Assembly (NCBI RefSeq): GCF_019649055.1
Contig: NW_026570236.1
Span: forward strand, 1,116,001-1,180,000
Direction of reading: 5' to 3'
Origin: Paramacrobiotus metropolitanus
Lineage: Eukaryota; Tardigrada; Eutardigrada; Parachela; Macrobiotidae
DNA: 64,000 nucleotides
Part shown: piece after piece, positions 12,065-23,500 of the stretch
Position numbering within the stretch: position 1 is the stretch's first letter
Layout: the number at the start of each line of letters is the position of its first letter
The notes under the pieces: generated by a model
The model's input: only the letters and a program-made list of their open reading frames with translations
Told to the model about the DNA's origin: nothing
The model's database searches: none
Made by a program: the position numbers and the translations under genes

Positions 12065-12070
12065 TTTATT
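12065..12070 (-). terminator. poly(A) signal candidate of MCCC2
   Basis: TTTATT on the plus strand (AATAAA on the minus strand), about 112 nt beyond the MCCC2 stop codon. The 3' UTRs of MCCC2 and dermatopontin-like B converge in this 370-bp interval. Confidence 0.5.
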
Positions 12071-12181
12071 TCCACTGACGAAAGTAGGTCACTGTCGCTT
12101 CCAACATCCCAATAATCTCTCAGATCTAACGTTGAAACTAATTTTTAAAATAAAACAATAAACAAGTGCATTCACCCAAGT

Positions 12182-15100
12182 CTACATTCTAAAAACTCCA
12201 AACTTTGTCGGCGGTATTGGTGCATTCAGTGAGGCGCTTAAACTCAGTCCCAACACTTTCCGCGTATCCAGCGGATCAATGACACCATCATCCCATAATC
12301 GGGCGCTGCTAAAGTACGGACTGCCTTCCTCCTCGTACCGCTTGACTACCGGGTCCTTCAACGCGAACTCTTCCTCCTTTGTGAACTATAAATCGTAAAA
12401 ATTGGTAAAATCTTAAAGGATAAAAATTAATAATAATAAATGTTAAATGCAAAATGTCGCATTTTCCTCACTTGTTTATTTTCCCGGGCACGCTGATCCC
12501 TCGTGACCTGTGCGAGTACACCGGCGGCTTGTTCTCCGCCCATAACGGAAATACGCGCGTTCGGCCACATGTACAGAAATCGCGGACTAAAAAATCCCAA
12601 AATTTTGTTAAAAACAATAAAAACAAAATGAAGGCAATTAATTACCGCTTGGCGTCATCTAAAAAAGTCAGAAAAGACTAGACAGACTGTAAAGTGAATA
12701 ACCTCAAAAAAGACATAAATAAACTTCATAAAAGATTACCGTGCAACAAAAGACCACAAAATCGTGACGCACTCTGTACAGCAATTAAAAAAAAAACTCA
12801 ACACACTTTTACAATAAGATCTTAAGTTCTTTTACAATAAGATACACCCTTAAGTTCCGCACCTGTAAGCGCGACCGCACATGCCGTAGTTTCCAGCTCC
12901 ATACGATCCACCCACCAAGACGGTGAACTTAGGCACTTGGGCGCACGCTACAGCCGTCACCATCTTGGCACCGTTCTTGGCAATGCCACCGGCTTCGGCT
13001 TCCCGACCCACCATGAAACCTATAATGTCAGCACTCGATTCTCAGTTTGGTTGTGCTAAAGGATTTAAAGTATCGTTCGTACCGGTAATATTCTGGAGAA
13101 AGATCAAGGGGATTCCCCGCTGGCAGCATAGTTCAATAAAATGAGCGCCCTAAAAACGCAGAAAAAAAGTAACTTAATTGCATTTCACATGTCACCATTC
13201 GGTAACATCCATAGAATCACTGCATTTAAGGGCACTGACAACGAAGATATGCTATGCCCAATTGCCCATACTCTACGGTATGCGTACTGAAACGTATAAT
13301 TCATAACGAACAGGAGTACGTACTTTTAACGCGGATTCTGAAAACAGCACTCCGTTATTGGCGATAATACCCACTGGGTATCCATATAGCTTGGCAAAGC
13401 CTACAAAGGAAAAACCTTATGTAACATTACAGCAAAATAAGTAATTTATCTCTTGCGCAAGCTCAGGCAAGTTTCTCTTTACAGCTGTGCAGCCCGCAAA
13501 CCCCGGTGCACGTTTGAAATAAGCGGAATTACTAAATTTAAAAAAAAAACCCATTTAATTGTGCTGGCCTTGAATAATCTAATCAAGCCACTTCCGGTCA
13601 ACATAAAACCGACAAAATCAGTGTAGTTCTCGTACCGGTAACGAGCGTTTCCCCGAACTTCGCTTTAAATTCATCAAACCGACTGCCATCTACTATCCTG
13701 GCAATAACCTGAGAATAACCCAAGCACAAAATTCATTACAAAGCTAATTATGCCGGTATAGCAGCAAAAACAATCGTACTTCGCGAATATCGTAAGTCTT
13801 TTTTAAATCCTCGCCAACGATCCCGTAAAGATCATCAATCGGCAGAAGCGGTTCCTCCGGTCGTTCTGTCGCCATCTGCAAGTTTTCCAGCATTAGCGAC
13901 ACGTTGTTACAAACGCAGTAAGAGTGAACGCACCGATACGGTTTTGCGAATGTTGAGATTGGCCACCACCCGCCTGGCCAGATGCAGCGCGTGCAGGTCG
14001 TCCTGCGCGTAATGATCCGCCACACCGGAGCGCGAACAATGCAGATCAGCACCACCCAACTCCTCCGCCGTGACGTCTTCCCCGGTGGCGGCTTTGACCA
14101 GGGGTGGACCGCCCAGGAAGATCGTGCCCTGTTGCCGGACAATGATGCTCTCGTCGGCCATGGCGGGAACGTACGCACCGCCAGCGGTACATGAACCTAA
14201 CCAAAAAGCACAATTTCTGTGCCGCTGGATTTTATGCATCACTGTTGCGTGTTAATTTGAACAAAGAAAACGTAAAACAAAGGGAAACCGGGCAGAATAT
14301 AACCAGCATCTGCCAGTACGCGGTTTCGAAACGAGAAAGTATGCTTCGTATCTTATTCAAGCGCTAAATACTACACCCGCATTCTGGTTTTTAAAACCTA
14401 ACAGTCTTTAATTTGCTATTTGCCTTGCTGTCATCTGACAGTACAGAAAACTAAGTACCTGATGACGATGACCTCCTAAATAATTCAGAAACACAAATGA
14501 TTGTTCTATGATAAAGTGCTGCACGTCTCTGAGTGGCACAAAATCTTAGATCAGAAACGTAGTGCAGGGTGATTACAATTTGAACATTAGGTATCGCACG
14601 ATTAAAACATAGCGCTCCAATATATGCATTCCACGGTTAATTTGCTTGGGAAAATTTTTTTAACAAAAGCCTAACACATGTATGGGTATTTCGACGACAA
14701 TTTTCAGCAGCTGCCGCTCTTTTACAGAAGCAGTGTCAACTGAGCTTTTAACAGCTGTGACTAAATCTGGCGCCGCTTTCAGTTTAATGGATAATACACT
14801 AACTAAATTCACCACCTACCCATCACAACAGCGACCTGCGGAATTCCCTGCGATGACATGTTGGCCTGATTGAAGAATATCCGTCCGAAATGTTCTTTGT
14901 CGGCAAATATGTCGGCTTGTCGTGGCAAATTGGCACCACCCGAGTCAACTATAATGACTGAGTATATTCGCAGTGATAGCTCAACAATGCTGATAAATTC
15001 CAAAAAGCAGCAAGGCCTATTACCCAGATAAATGCATGGCAAGCGATTTTGCAGGGCAATTTCCTGAGCGCGAAGGTGCTTTTTGACGGTTATCGGATAA

Positions 15101-16592
15101 TATGTCCCGGCCTTGACGGTGGCATCGTTCCCGACAATCATGCATTCCGTACTGTAGTTAAACACAAGCGATGTCACAACAAAAAATCTGGAAATAACTG
15201 TAACGTTTAAGCACAGAGGTGCGCACTGATGTATTACATTGTCAAGAGATACCTGCATATTTTGCAAAATCCAAAAACATCGGAAACCATTACCTTATAA
15301 AAAAACCTGATTTTCAAGCATGGTTTGAAAATGAAATACGAGTATGTTAAAATGCTTCCCCAGCTTCCCAAAATTAACGGATGCTCGAAATCACAATCAA
15401 ACACCACCAAAGACAATTCCTCAAAGCCCTTCCACTACAATCGCACTACCCTAGCTGTAATAGGGTGACAACAAACAAACACCACAGGTCCACAAGTAAT
15501 CTGTCTGGGGCCGCACAGATGCGAGAAAAGTGGTTTTATAAAAAATTAGACTCCAATCACACCGCTCATGCTGTCAAGTGCATAAAGCATTTAAAATTTA
15601 ACAGAAATAATTTACGTTACCATCCACCCTCGATAAACAGGAAAATAACCAAGTTACCCTGAGACACGCCCGATCCCGGTAATTATTCCTCCAGCTGGAA
15701 CGTCTTCTTTCCCGTATAATTTGTAGCCAGCTAACTGAGAAAATTCAAGAAACGGCGACCTGTCGAACAAAGAAAGCAAATTCAACACAGCAATCATTAA
15801 AATAAAAGAGTAAAAGCAAACACATAGGCTACTATGTATACCATAACGCTAATCGGAAGAATAAGTAAGTTTTTCATACGTATCCCATAAAAACATTTCA
15901 ATCAAAATGTAAAATTATTTTTGATTAAAATCAAAAGTAATTTAATTTTTGAATTAGTAAAATTATCCTTAAAAATTCGTATAAGATGCTGATAACAACA
16001 GGAGCAAACAAAAAGCAGAAATATCTCTTAATCAAAAAATACCGGAATTTTTTAATTTTTTTTTTAGCAACAGTCGCCGTGCCATACGGGAACTCACCCA
16101 GGGTCTAGCAACGCAGAGATCCTTTCGCGAACCAACAGCTTCCCCTTGGACGTGTGCCTCTGTATGCTTTTTTCATCCGTACCTGCGATGAATGGCACAA
16201 ACTATGAGAGCCTAACTGCGAATCTCTAGCGTTTCCAATGCGAATTTCGAAAGAAAAGCGTTCAAAAGGTGAAACGCAGTCATTGATTGGCGTACCTCTG
16301 ACGATCTGGTCCACAGTGCCTCGTAGCTGTGTCACCAACTTCTGCATCCGCTCGGAGTTATTCTGCAATCAAGCCGAACATGCCATCTTTTCCGTTAAAA
16401 ATGAAGAGAAGTCAGAAGTGCACAACGCACCTGGAAATCCTCGGACTGGCTGTCAACAGCTGATCCGATGCGAGCAAATTTGCTGCTCATTCCATGATAA
16501 CAACGTTGCTGGCATTTTGCACTCACCAGAGTGCGATACGTTAGCAAACGGATCCGATGTGACATTTTCGAGAGCTGAAGGGATGAATGCAC
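12182..16592 (-). CDS. MCCC2: methylcrotonoyl-CoA carboxylase beta subunit, mitochondrial
   Basis: Carboxyltransferase subunit of the biotin enzyme that carboxylates 3-methylcrotonyl-CoA in leucine breakdown, in the mitochondrial matrix. Fourteen minus-strand exons: 16431-16592, 16296-16362, 16098-16182, 15658-15759, 15024-15151, 14820-14948, 13940-14196, 13780-13875, 13636-13708, 13324-13400, 13083-13149, 12863-13019, 12472-12586, 12182-12385. All phases close, giving 572 aa (563 from the in-frame Met at 16565; human about 563). The N-terminus is Arg-rich ([20 protein letters not shown]), fitting a mitochondrial presequence. Family motifs: [102 protein letters not shown] and [20 protein letters not shown]. 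Glycine-rich oxyanion-hole regions are intact, so the gene looks functional. It is divergent from the drebrin-like gene, with an hAT element between them. Confidence 0.97.
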
Positions 16593-16708
16593 AAGAATTC
16601 AACAAGAACTTCGAGTTTGGTTAACGGAAGCCTAATCAAATCAAAACCAAAAGCACGAAAGAAAAAGTTTTTCTATTTGTGTCTGTCAACTTGTACGAGT
16701 ACAGATAC

Positions 16709-19626
16709 CTACATACCAGTGATGTCCCGTTTTTTTCACGGGCTCGGTAAATCACGGGAATTTCCCGCACCCCGCACCCGCTTTTGCTCGGAAAGCGGTG
16801 CGGGAGATTTTCTGCTCGGATCGGGTGCGGTCGGGATTAAAGCTTGATAAGTACGCCCGCCCGCTGCTCGGAAAAACTCGGGATTTATTTGAATGGTGAA
16901 AAATTAAATTATTTGCAAATTAGAAATTTAAAAATTATTTTGTAAGCAAGCCACCGTAGCATGTAGCAGTAACTTGCTGTAACTAATTCCACTGCTCCGC
17001 ATTCCAGTAGCTGTTGTAATCCCATTGCCGCTGGCTGGCGGCTGCAGACTGCAGTACACTTTCAGTACCGTAACTTTCACACTTCCAGTATTGCGCTTTG
17101 TCTCGTGCCTTGGCACTGGAATTAACGAAAATTCAATTTTACTGCCAACCATCTGTTTTTAACTGTTTGGCTAGAGACCGTAAACTGTAAAGTGGAGATC
17201 AAACGTGTTATGATTTATCGGGAGTTTAGAGTTAGTTAATTTTAATTCCATTTCTAAGGGACTGAAGATTGTTCTTTTATTGCTCTAAAGCAAGGCTGGG
17301 TTACTGTGGTGAGTGTGTTCTCATTATGTTAGACTTCTTGAATCTTGATGATTGAAAAGCCATACAGCAATCTATTGTTATTGACGATGATGACGACGGC
17401 CAAGAACCCGAAACCACCGCTTCTTCTCCGAGTTCTCCGACTGCCCCGGAATCTCCCCAAGCGCCGAATAATTCCTCTGCTGCAAAGGTTTCCGCAAAAG
17501 AATACTATGAGGCATTCTTCGTTAACCCTGAATGCAAGACTGAATGTGCTAAAGGACAGGCGAGAAGCTGGAAAAAGTACTCCGCGACGTGTAAACTGTG
17601 TGCTGAATCGGATGCAAAGAGGCTGGTGAATGGAGGAGCGGATAGCTTTGACGCGTTCAAAAAACATGTTACGCGGCATCATTCGAAGACGAAGGTACGG
17701 TTTTTATTATGCATTTCTGTATATCAGCTGATACAGAGTATGTAGGACAAATGCAATCTAGAAACTAGACGGTATATTATAGCTTGCCGTCGCGTTGGCA
17801 CTATTATTTCATTACTCAATGGCATTTTCGTGCTTTGCAGGACTATACGGAGTTTATTGCCAAGAAAGTCAAAGATAACGAGATCTCGCAAACTAAGCTA
17901 TCCAAGGAGCAGCCATGACCGAATTCGTGATACAAAAAGTTGAACCGTACGGTGTGTTTTGTGTTATAGTGATTTCTTGTGTATTATTCATCTTTCGTAT
18001 TTAGTATTTACGCAAAAAGTTTAGTTTTTCTATATACTCGTTTGTTGTATTTGTCCTCGCGCGTACTGCCGCATAGTTTATTTGTGATTTTTTTAATTTT
18101 GATTTGTAATCATTTTGTTTTTCGTATAGGTCCGGTGCGCGCCGCACCTTATCTTTGGCCATTGGTAGCGCAATGGCAGATGCGCAGGTTATCAACCAAG
18201 TTATTGAAGGTCTTGCTGGGATCGTTAACCGTGTTAAGCATTCGCAGTCGGAGACAACCATTCTGGAGGAAGCGTTCAAGAAAACCTTTGTCAGCCGCAA
18301 TCAGACCAGATGGAACTCGAACTTTTTAATGGCCAAGCGGGCGGCGGAATTTGATTGGGAAAGATGTGGACTCTCTCAGAAAAATATTTTGAAACCTGCG
18401 CACCGCCTTGTATTGCAAGCGTTTGTAAATCTTATGGAAGTTTTCAGTGCATCGTTTAAGATTCTGCAGACGGCCGACTATCCTGTAATTGGAGACGTTA
18501 TTCCTATTTTATGTGGACTTCGCAGGCATATCAAAACATGCCAAAAGAATATAGACTTCGTGTTATTGCAAGATTTTATGAAAGGCTTGCTGAAACAACT
18601 AGACGAAAGATTTGGTGCTGTGGAAAAAGACAACCTGTACCTTGCCGCTGCTTTTTTGGATCCCAAATATAAGCTTCTGTGGTGTAATAGCTTTGGACCT
18701 GAAAAATCTGCTGAGATGGTTATCAAAACCAAGGCGCTCATGCTGGGTATGATGCAAGAAGTTGGCTGCAGTCAAGACGTGCAGTTTAAAGAAAGTAAGT
18801 GAAAAAGAATCACAGTTAAACTAATTAAGTATTAAGTCGTGTTTGAATTTTACTGAATCATTCGTTTATTCTTTCCGCATATTGATTATTTATTTATGTT
18901 TAGGCAGGAATAGTTTTGTCGGTCCGGATTTCCTGAACTTTTTATACAGAGGATAAAGTAGCTTGAGCGGCCGTTTGTCGATGCAACAGGACAGCGGAAG
19001 TGACAAAGCTGCAACGTGCGAAACTGAACTAGAGATGTATATTGCCTCTTCGTGGATAGGGACGAACCCCCTGGAATTCTGGAAAAGTGCTGAAGCGGCC
19101 TGCTTGCCACGTTTGAAAATTCTTGCCAAACAAGTTTTATGCGCTCCAGCAACGACCGCTGACGTCGAACAGATGTTTAGTGTTGCGGGAATTTTGCTCA
19201 GTAACAGGAGATTAAAAACTTCGGATGAGCATTTCGAGAGATTACAGTTTTGTAGTATTGATACGCGGCGGTTAGATGGTGATTTAAATGTGGTGGTAAG
19301 AGAAAGCTGAATAGTTGACGGTGATAATAAAATGTACGGCGATACTATAATTTCAAGCTAAGGGTGAAATTTCTTAAAAGTAAGATTTACGATGCAGGTT
19401 GAAAAAATAATAACTTTCCAAACGTATGGCATACTTGAAACATTTTAACAAAAAAGGCTGTAACAATAACATGGTTAAAAAAATTATTTTATTGAAAATC
19501 GGGAGTCGGAGCGTGGTGCGGGACTGTCCGAGCGCTCGGGTGCGGGAGCGGGTGCGGGAAAGTTTTTGATCGGGAAAGTGCGGTCGGGACATGAAAAATT
19601 GTAAACGGGACATCACTGCTACATAC
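16709..19626. mobile_element. hAT-superfamily DNA transposon with 8-bp target-site duplication
   Basis: The element spans 16717-19618 (2,902 bp) and is bounded by direct repeats CTACATAC at 16709-16716 and 19619-19626, the 8-bp duplication typical of hAT. Its ends are inverted repeats: CAGTGATGTCCCGTTT on the left, AAACGGGACATCACTG on the right with a few extra bases before it. Subterminal regions on both sides are rich in GTGCGGG/CGGTCGGGA-type GC motifs in an otherwise AT-rich element, resembling transposase-binding repeats. It contains broken transposase coding. The intact duplication implies fairly recent insertion. Confidence 0.95.
17375..19310 (+). pseudogene. broken hAT transposase (BED finger, middle and C-terminal pieces)
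   Basis: Three coding blocks remain. The first, up to 17694, ends with a BED-type zinc finger (CKLC...FKKHVTRHH) and then a donor GTACGG. The second block begins near 17841 (DYTEFIAKKVKDNEISQT) and hits an in-frame TGA at 17916-17918. An open block at about 18155-18795 matches the helical middle of hAT transposases (FVSRNQTRWNSNFLMAKRA; LAAAFLDPKYKLLW). The C-terminal block, about 18904-19310, carries the dimerisation motif (ATTADVEQMFSVAGILLSNR) but has an in-frame TAA at 18954-18956. The usual N-terminal part of the catalytic core between BED finger and middle is absent. A dead derivative; mobilisation in trans is possible because the ends look intact. Confidence 0.85.
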
Positions 19627-20535
19627 TCGGGTAGTTGTCTGCCAGTCAGCTGGAACGGAAACCGCGCGGCAAGGCTCTCTGCACGGGGCCACGCGGCCAA
19701 ATAAGTAATGACCCTTGATTATCACCTTGGCACCCTACCCCACCCTAAGTGATTCACGCGTGTTTTTATTGCTACTGAAAACCAGTCGCCGTGTTTGCAG
19801 CAGCGTGCATCATCGTTTTCTTTTGCTCCATTTTTGCGTGATATGACTTGGTAATCGGCGCACTTTTATCGCGGAATGAAACAGACGCCATTATTCATTA
19901 CGATAAATGCGATGCGCCGTGCCTTTGGAAAATCATCTCGTTTACTGGTGGTATCTTGATGGAAATTGAACGATGTGTTGCCTCGTTTGCGTGACGTACT
20001 ACGGCCCATAAACGACTCATTTGCTTTGGCGGTTCTTTTCCCACTAAACCAATACAGGCAGGTAAGTCTGCTGCCATTATACGGCCGGTACATTTTCATG
20101 CCAATCACTTGTTGTTAGAAAAAGAGCGATCGCTGTCTGTGAGACTGTAGAGTTAGTTGGAGCTGTGCAAGCTTTTTGAGACGCAGGTAAACAACCGGAT
20201 TTCAATGGCATTATGCGTCTGAATAGGAGTGTCGCTGTATGACAGTGCATTAATCGTGTGTGGGTGTACGGAGAGGTTATTAGTCGGTGAGGGTTTTGCC
20301 GTGTATGCATATTTACATGTTGATAAATCGGGGAATGTAAGATCCCTCCCTGTAGCCGGCCGTGTTATTCACATGCCATTACAGGGAGTTGGAGTTTATT
20401 CACTGTCCGGCGTTTGTTTGTTGTTTATTCTGGATATCATTGCTCTTTGTAATTTGTCATCTTTTTCTGGTTGCAGTGAACTAATCCCGTTTTGTGCGGA
20501 GATTCACGGAAGATTAATTTATTTATTATTATTTT
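19627..20535. promoter_or_regulatory. drebrin-like upstream region with probable 5' UTR intron
   Basis: No coding exon recognised. A donor (ACGCAG|GTAAAC, exon end 20186) and a pyrimidine-rich acceptor (TTTCTGGTTGCAG, next exon from 20477) fit a 5' UTR intron that brings an upstream leader to the start codon at 20536. Without the hAT insertion the two divergent start codons (16592 and 20536) would be only about 1 kb apart, so a shared promoter region is plausible. Inferred from splice-like sequences only. Confidence 0.45.
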
Positions 20536-23500
20536 ATGGCTTTGAATCTATCGAAAAATCACGATTCGATCGTGAATGCCTGGAAGGATGTTGTGGATGA
20601 TAAATCATCCACGAACTGGTAAGTTGCAGACTGCTGCGCTTGTGTTGCACGAAGTGGGTCACGTTTTCGATTTGCTACTGAGGCTGCTACTCGTTTTTTT
20701 GCCAAGAAATCAGAGCAAAATGACCATAATTTATACATTAAATTATCTGTTTTATCTGTGCTATTCTAAATTAGAAATGTAGTTTTTTATACTTATTTTA
20801 GCGGTAAGAAAGTTAAGCTGATCAAACATTGAGATCTGAAAGACGTTGCATTTTGTGAAGTTTTTATATTTTTGAATTTAAAATAAAGCTTTACGACGTG
20901 AATTTTACGTTCAAATACGATTTCATGATACACGCTGTCAGGAATTTAATGAGTTGGTTTCTTATCGCTACAAATGTGGCATTCTTTTTTAAGCAGCCTA
21001 TTTAGTGTGCCAATAAGTGCAATTTAGAAATTTGTGCAGTATGCATCTGTTAAATCACCGAAACACAAACTGATTTATGTATACAGTTTATAAAATTACT
21101 ATTAGCCGTTAGCGTAAGCGCTTTTAGAATATTTTCCAGTGCTGCTGAATTTAGTTGCAGTTTATGTTTCTTTTTTTTAGATCTATTTTATTTAGATCTG
21201 AGAAGCAGGATTGTAGCGGTTTTTTCCTAAACTCGATTACCAGAGATTGGCATTTCCACTCTTCGGTTTGCTTTTTTTATTCGCATTAGTAATTATGCCC
21301 GTTGAATTATGTATTAAGCATACAATTTTCGTTAGAATTTAAAGTTCTTTAAGTTCGGAAAATTTTTTCTGACTATGTTAGTAGCCGATTTTGTTTGTTT
21401 ACGTTAAAATTCACTTTCAGTTTATTCTTGAAAACCGGATATTACGGTGACGCAGAAAACTGTTTTGTTAATACATAAAATACTCACCTGGCGTTTCTTT
21501 TGAAGTGAACCGCTTTTTGCCAGTACAGTGAAATTGGATCAGGCTTGTTGATGAGTTGATGTGGGTCAGCTGTAGTGTTATGATTATTCCTCGTCATTCT
21601 CATTATTTTTTTCCAGGGCTGTCTTCGGATATGAAGGCCAGACAAACACGCTGCAGGTAGTCGCGACGGGAGGTGCGTGTTTCGCTGTCTAATCAACACT
21701 CCGTGTGTTGTTTATTTATTCGTTCACTCAGTTTTTTCTCATTACGCCATGCAGATGGGTCGCTGGAAGATATGACCGAGAATCTGAGCGCGGGAAAATG
21801 CATGTACGCGTTCTGCCATGTGAAAGATCCGAAGACAACGCTGTCAAAAAACGTTTTTATCATCTGGGTGAGTCGAGTGTAAGAGTTATTAATAATGACG
21901 TTTTCTTTTATATGATATTATTATATGTTTGAGTTTTGGTACATTTAAAGTTTTCTAGCTGGTTCGTTAAAGTTTGTTGCTGTCAGAGCGATTCGCCTTG
22001 CTTTGAATATTTCTTCAAGTTTATTTGGAACCGACAAATCCTTCTGTTTATTACATTCTTTTCTTGATGATAAAAATAGTTCAGTACCTTTATCTGAAGA
22101 CGTTTATAGTTGATCCACGGTATAAAGGAGTTCTCTTATATCTCTTATAAAGGAGATATTTATCTCTTATATACCTTGGTTGATCGTTTTTTTATACTTA
22201 CAAGTCTGTTATATACAACTTAAGTTAACTACTTAACGGAAATGAAGTTTTCTTTCAGTTTTATGAAAATATTACGTAGAAAACAATTGTTTCACTTGTG
22301 AACATTTTTACGATGCCATAATTGTTTGCTAATAGAGCTGGAAAAAATTGGGCCAGAAATATTGAGACACTACAACGCATTGTTAAAATTTTTTTCTTTC
22401 TCTTGAACGGTATGTATGTGTTGTGTGATGTGGTGTTTTTCATTGTAGCAAGGCGAAGGTGCGCCAGATACGAGGAAAGGTGTGTGCGCTAATCACGTCC
22501 GGCCGATTGGTGACTTGTTAAAGGTACCGCTTTTGCGTAATGCTTGAATTTCCATCCGATAGACTGTGATGATCTCGAGTAGTGCCTGAATAGTTCAGGT
22601 TGTGTGTCAAGCGGAAATAATTGTTATATGGCTAGTCCGTTTCATAACCATTTGTTTTTTTCTGCAACTTTATTATGGTAATAATGTCTTTGATATGTGA
22701 AAATGTCAGCTTTTCCTTCGATGTCCGAAGTGATAAACAATGAGCGTATGCGTTCAGGTTTAAAGAGATTTACTAATAGTGGCGAAATTACGACCAATAC
22801 AAATGGCATGTAATTCTGTGATTTGTGTCGATTATATAAACTGACGTTTTTCGAAATGAAATTTTATTGGATAGCAGTTCGTCAGTTGTATGCTGTGTAT
22901 CGTAGTGAAATGGCAACACAGTTCTGTTAACGCCTCATCTTTGCGTTGGACTGTAGAAGTTGCAGCGGGTGTTTCAAAAATTATTTTTTCGGTTTTGGGA
23001 TTAAAGATTTAATACCGTTAAGAGGAGATTTAATCCAGTAAGAGAAGTAAAAATGAGTGGATTGCACTAATTTGAACAAATACTTAGTCTTATTTTCTAT
23101 ACGTAAATATACGTAAATACTATTCGCGGAATATTGGCTGTAAGTAGTTCAGATAGGAATTTTTAGCGCACCGGATAGGCTATTATCGTACCTAATACAT
23201 TTTCCAGGCCTTTTATGCGCTACACGAATCGTGTTTCTTTGCGATCATCCATTTTAATGGCATTCAAATGGCAGGGTACACATGTAACATTCACCGCCCG
23301 CACGGACGATGAAGTGGAGCCAGAGTTCATTATGGATAAAGTCGTCAAGGCCTCTTCATCGAAATTTGATTTCGACAGTTCACACCGTCCGGCCTCACCG
23401 CCTCCCGCTCCCGTCGGCTCCGTGTACAAAAAGATCGACCCGTCGCTGATTCTCAAGGAGCGCGATGAGTATCTGCAGAATCAACAACGGGAAGATCTGG

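Noticed and set aside
13744-14255. Several overlapping open frames on both strands
   Set aside because: They are shadows of MCCC2 exons 7 and 8, whose frame and homology are unambiguous.
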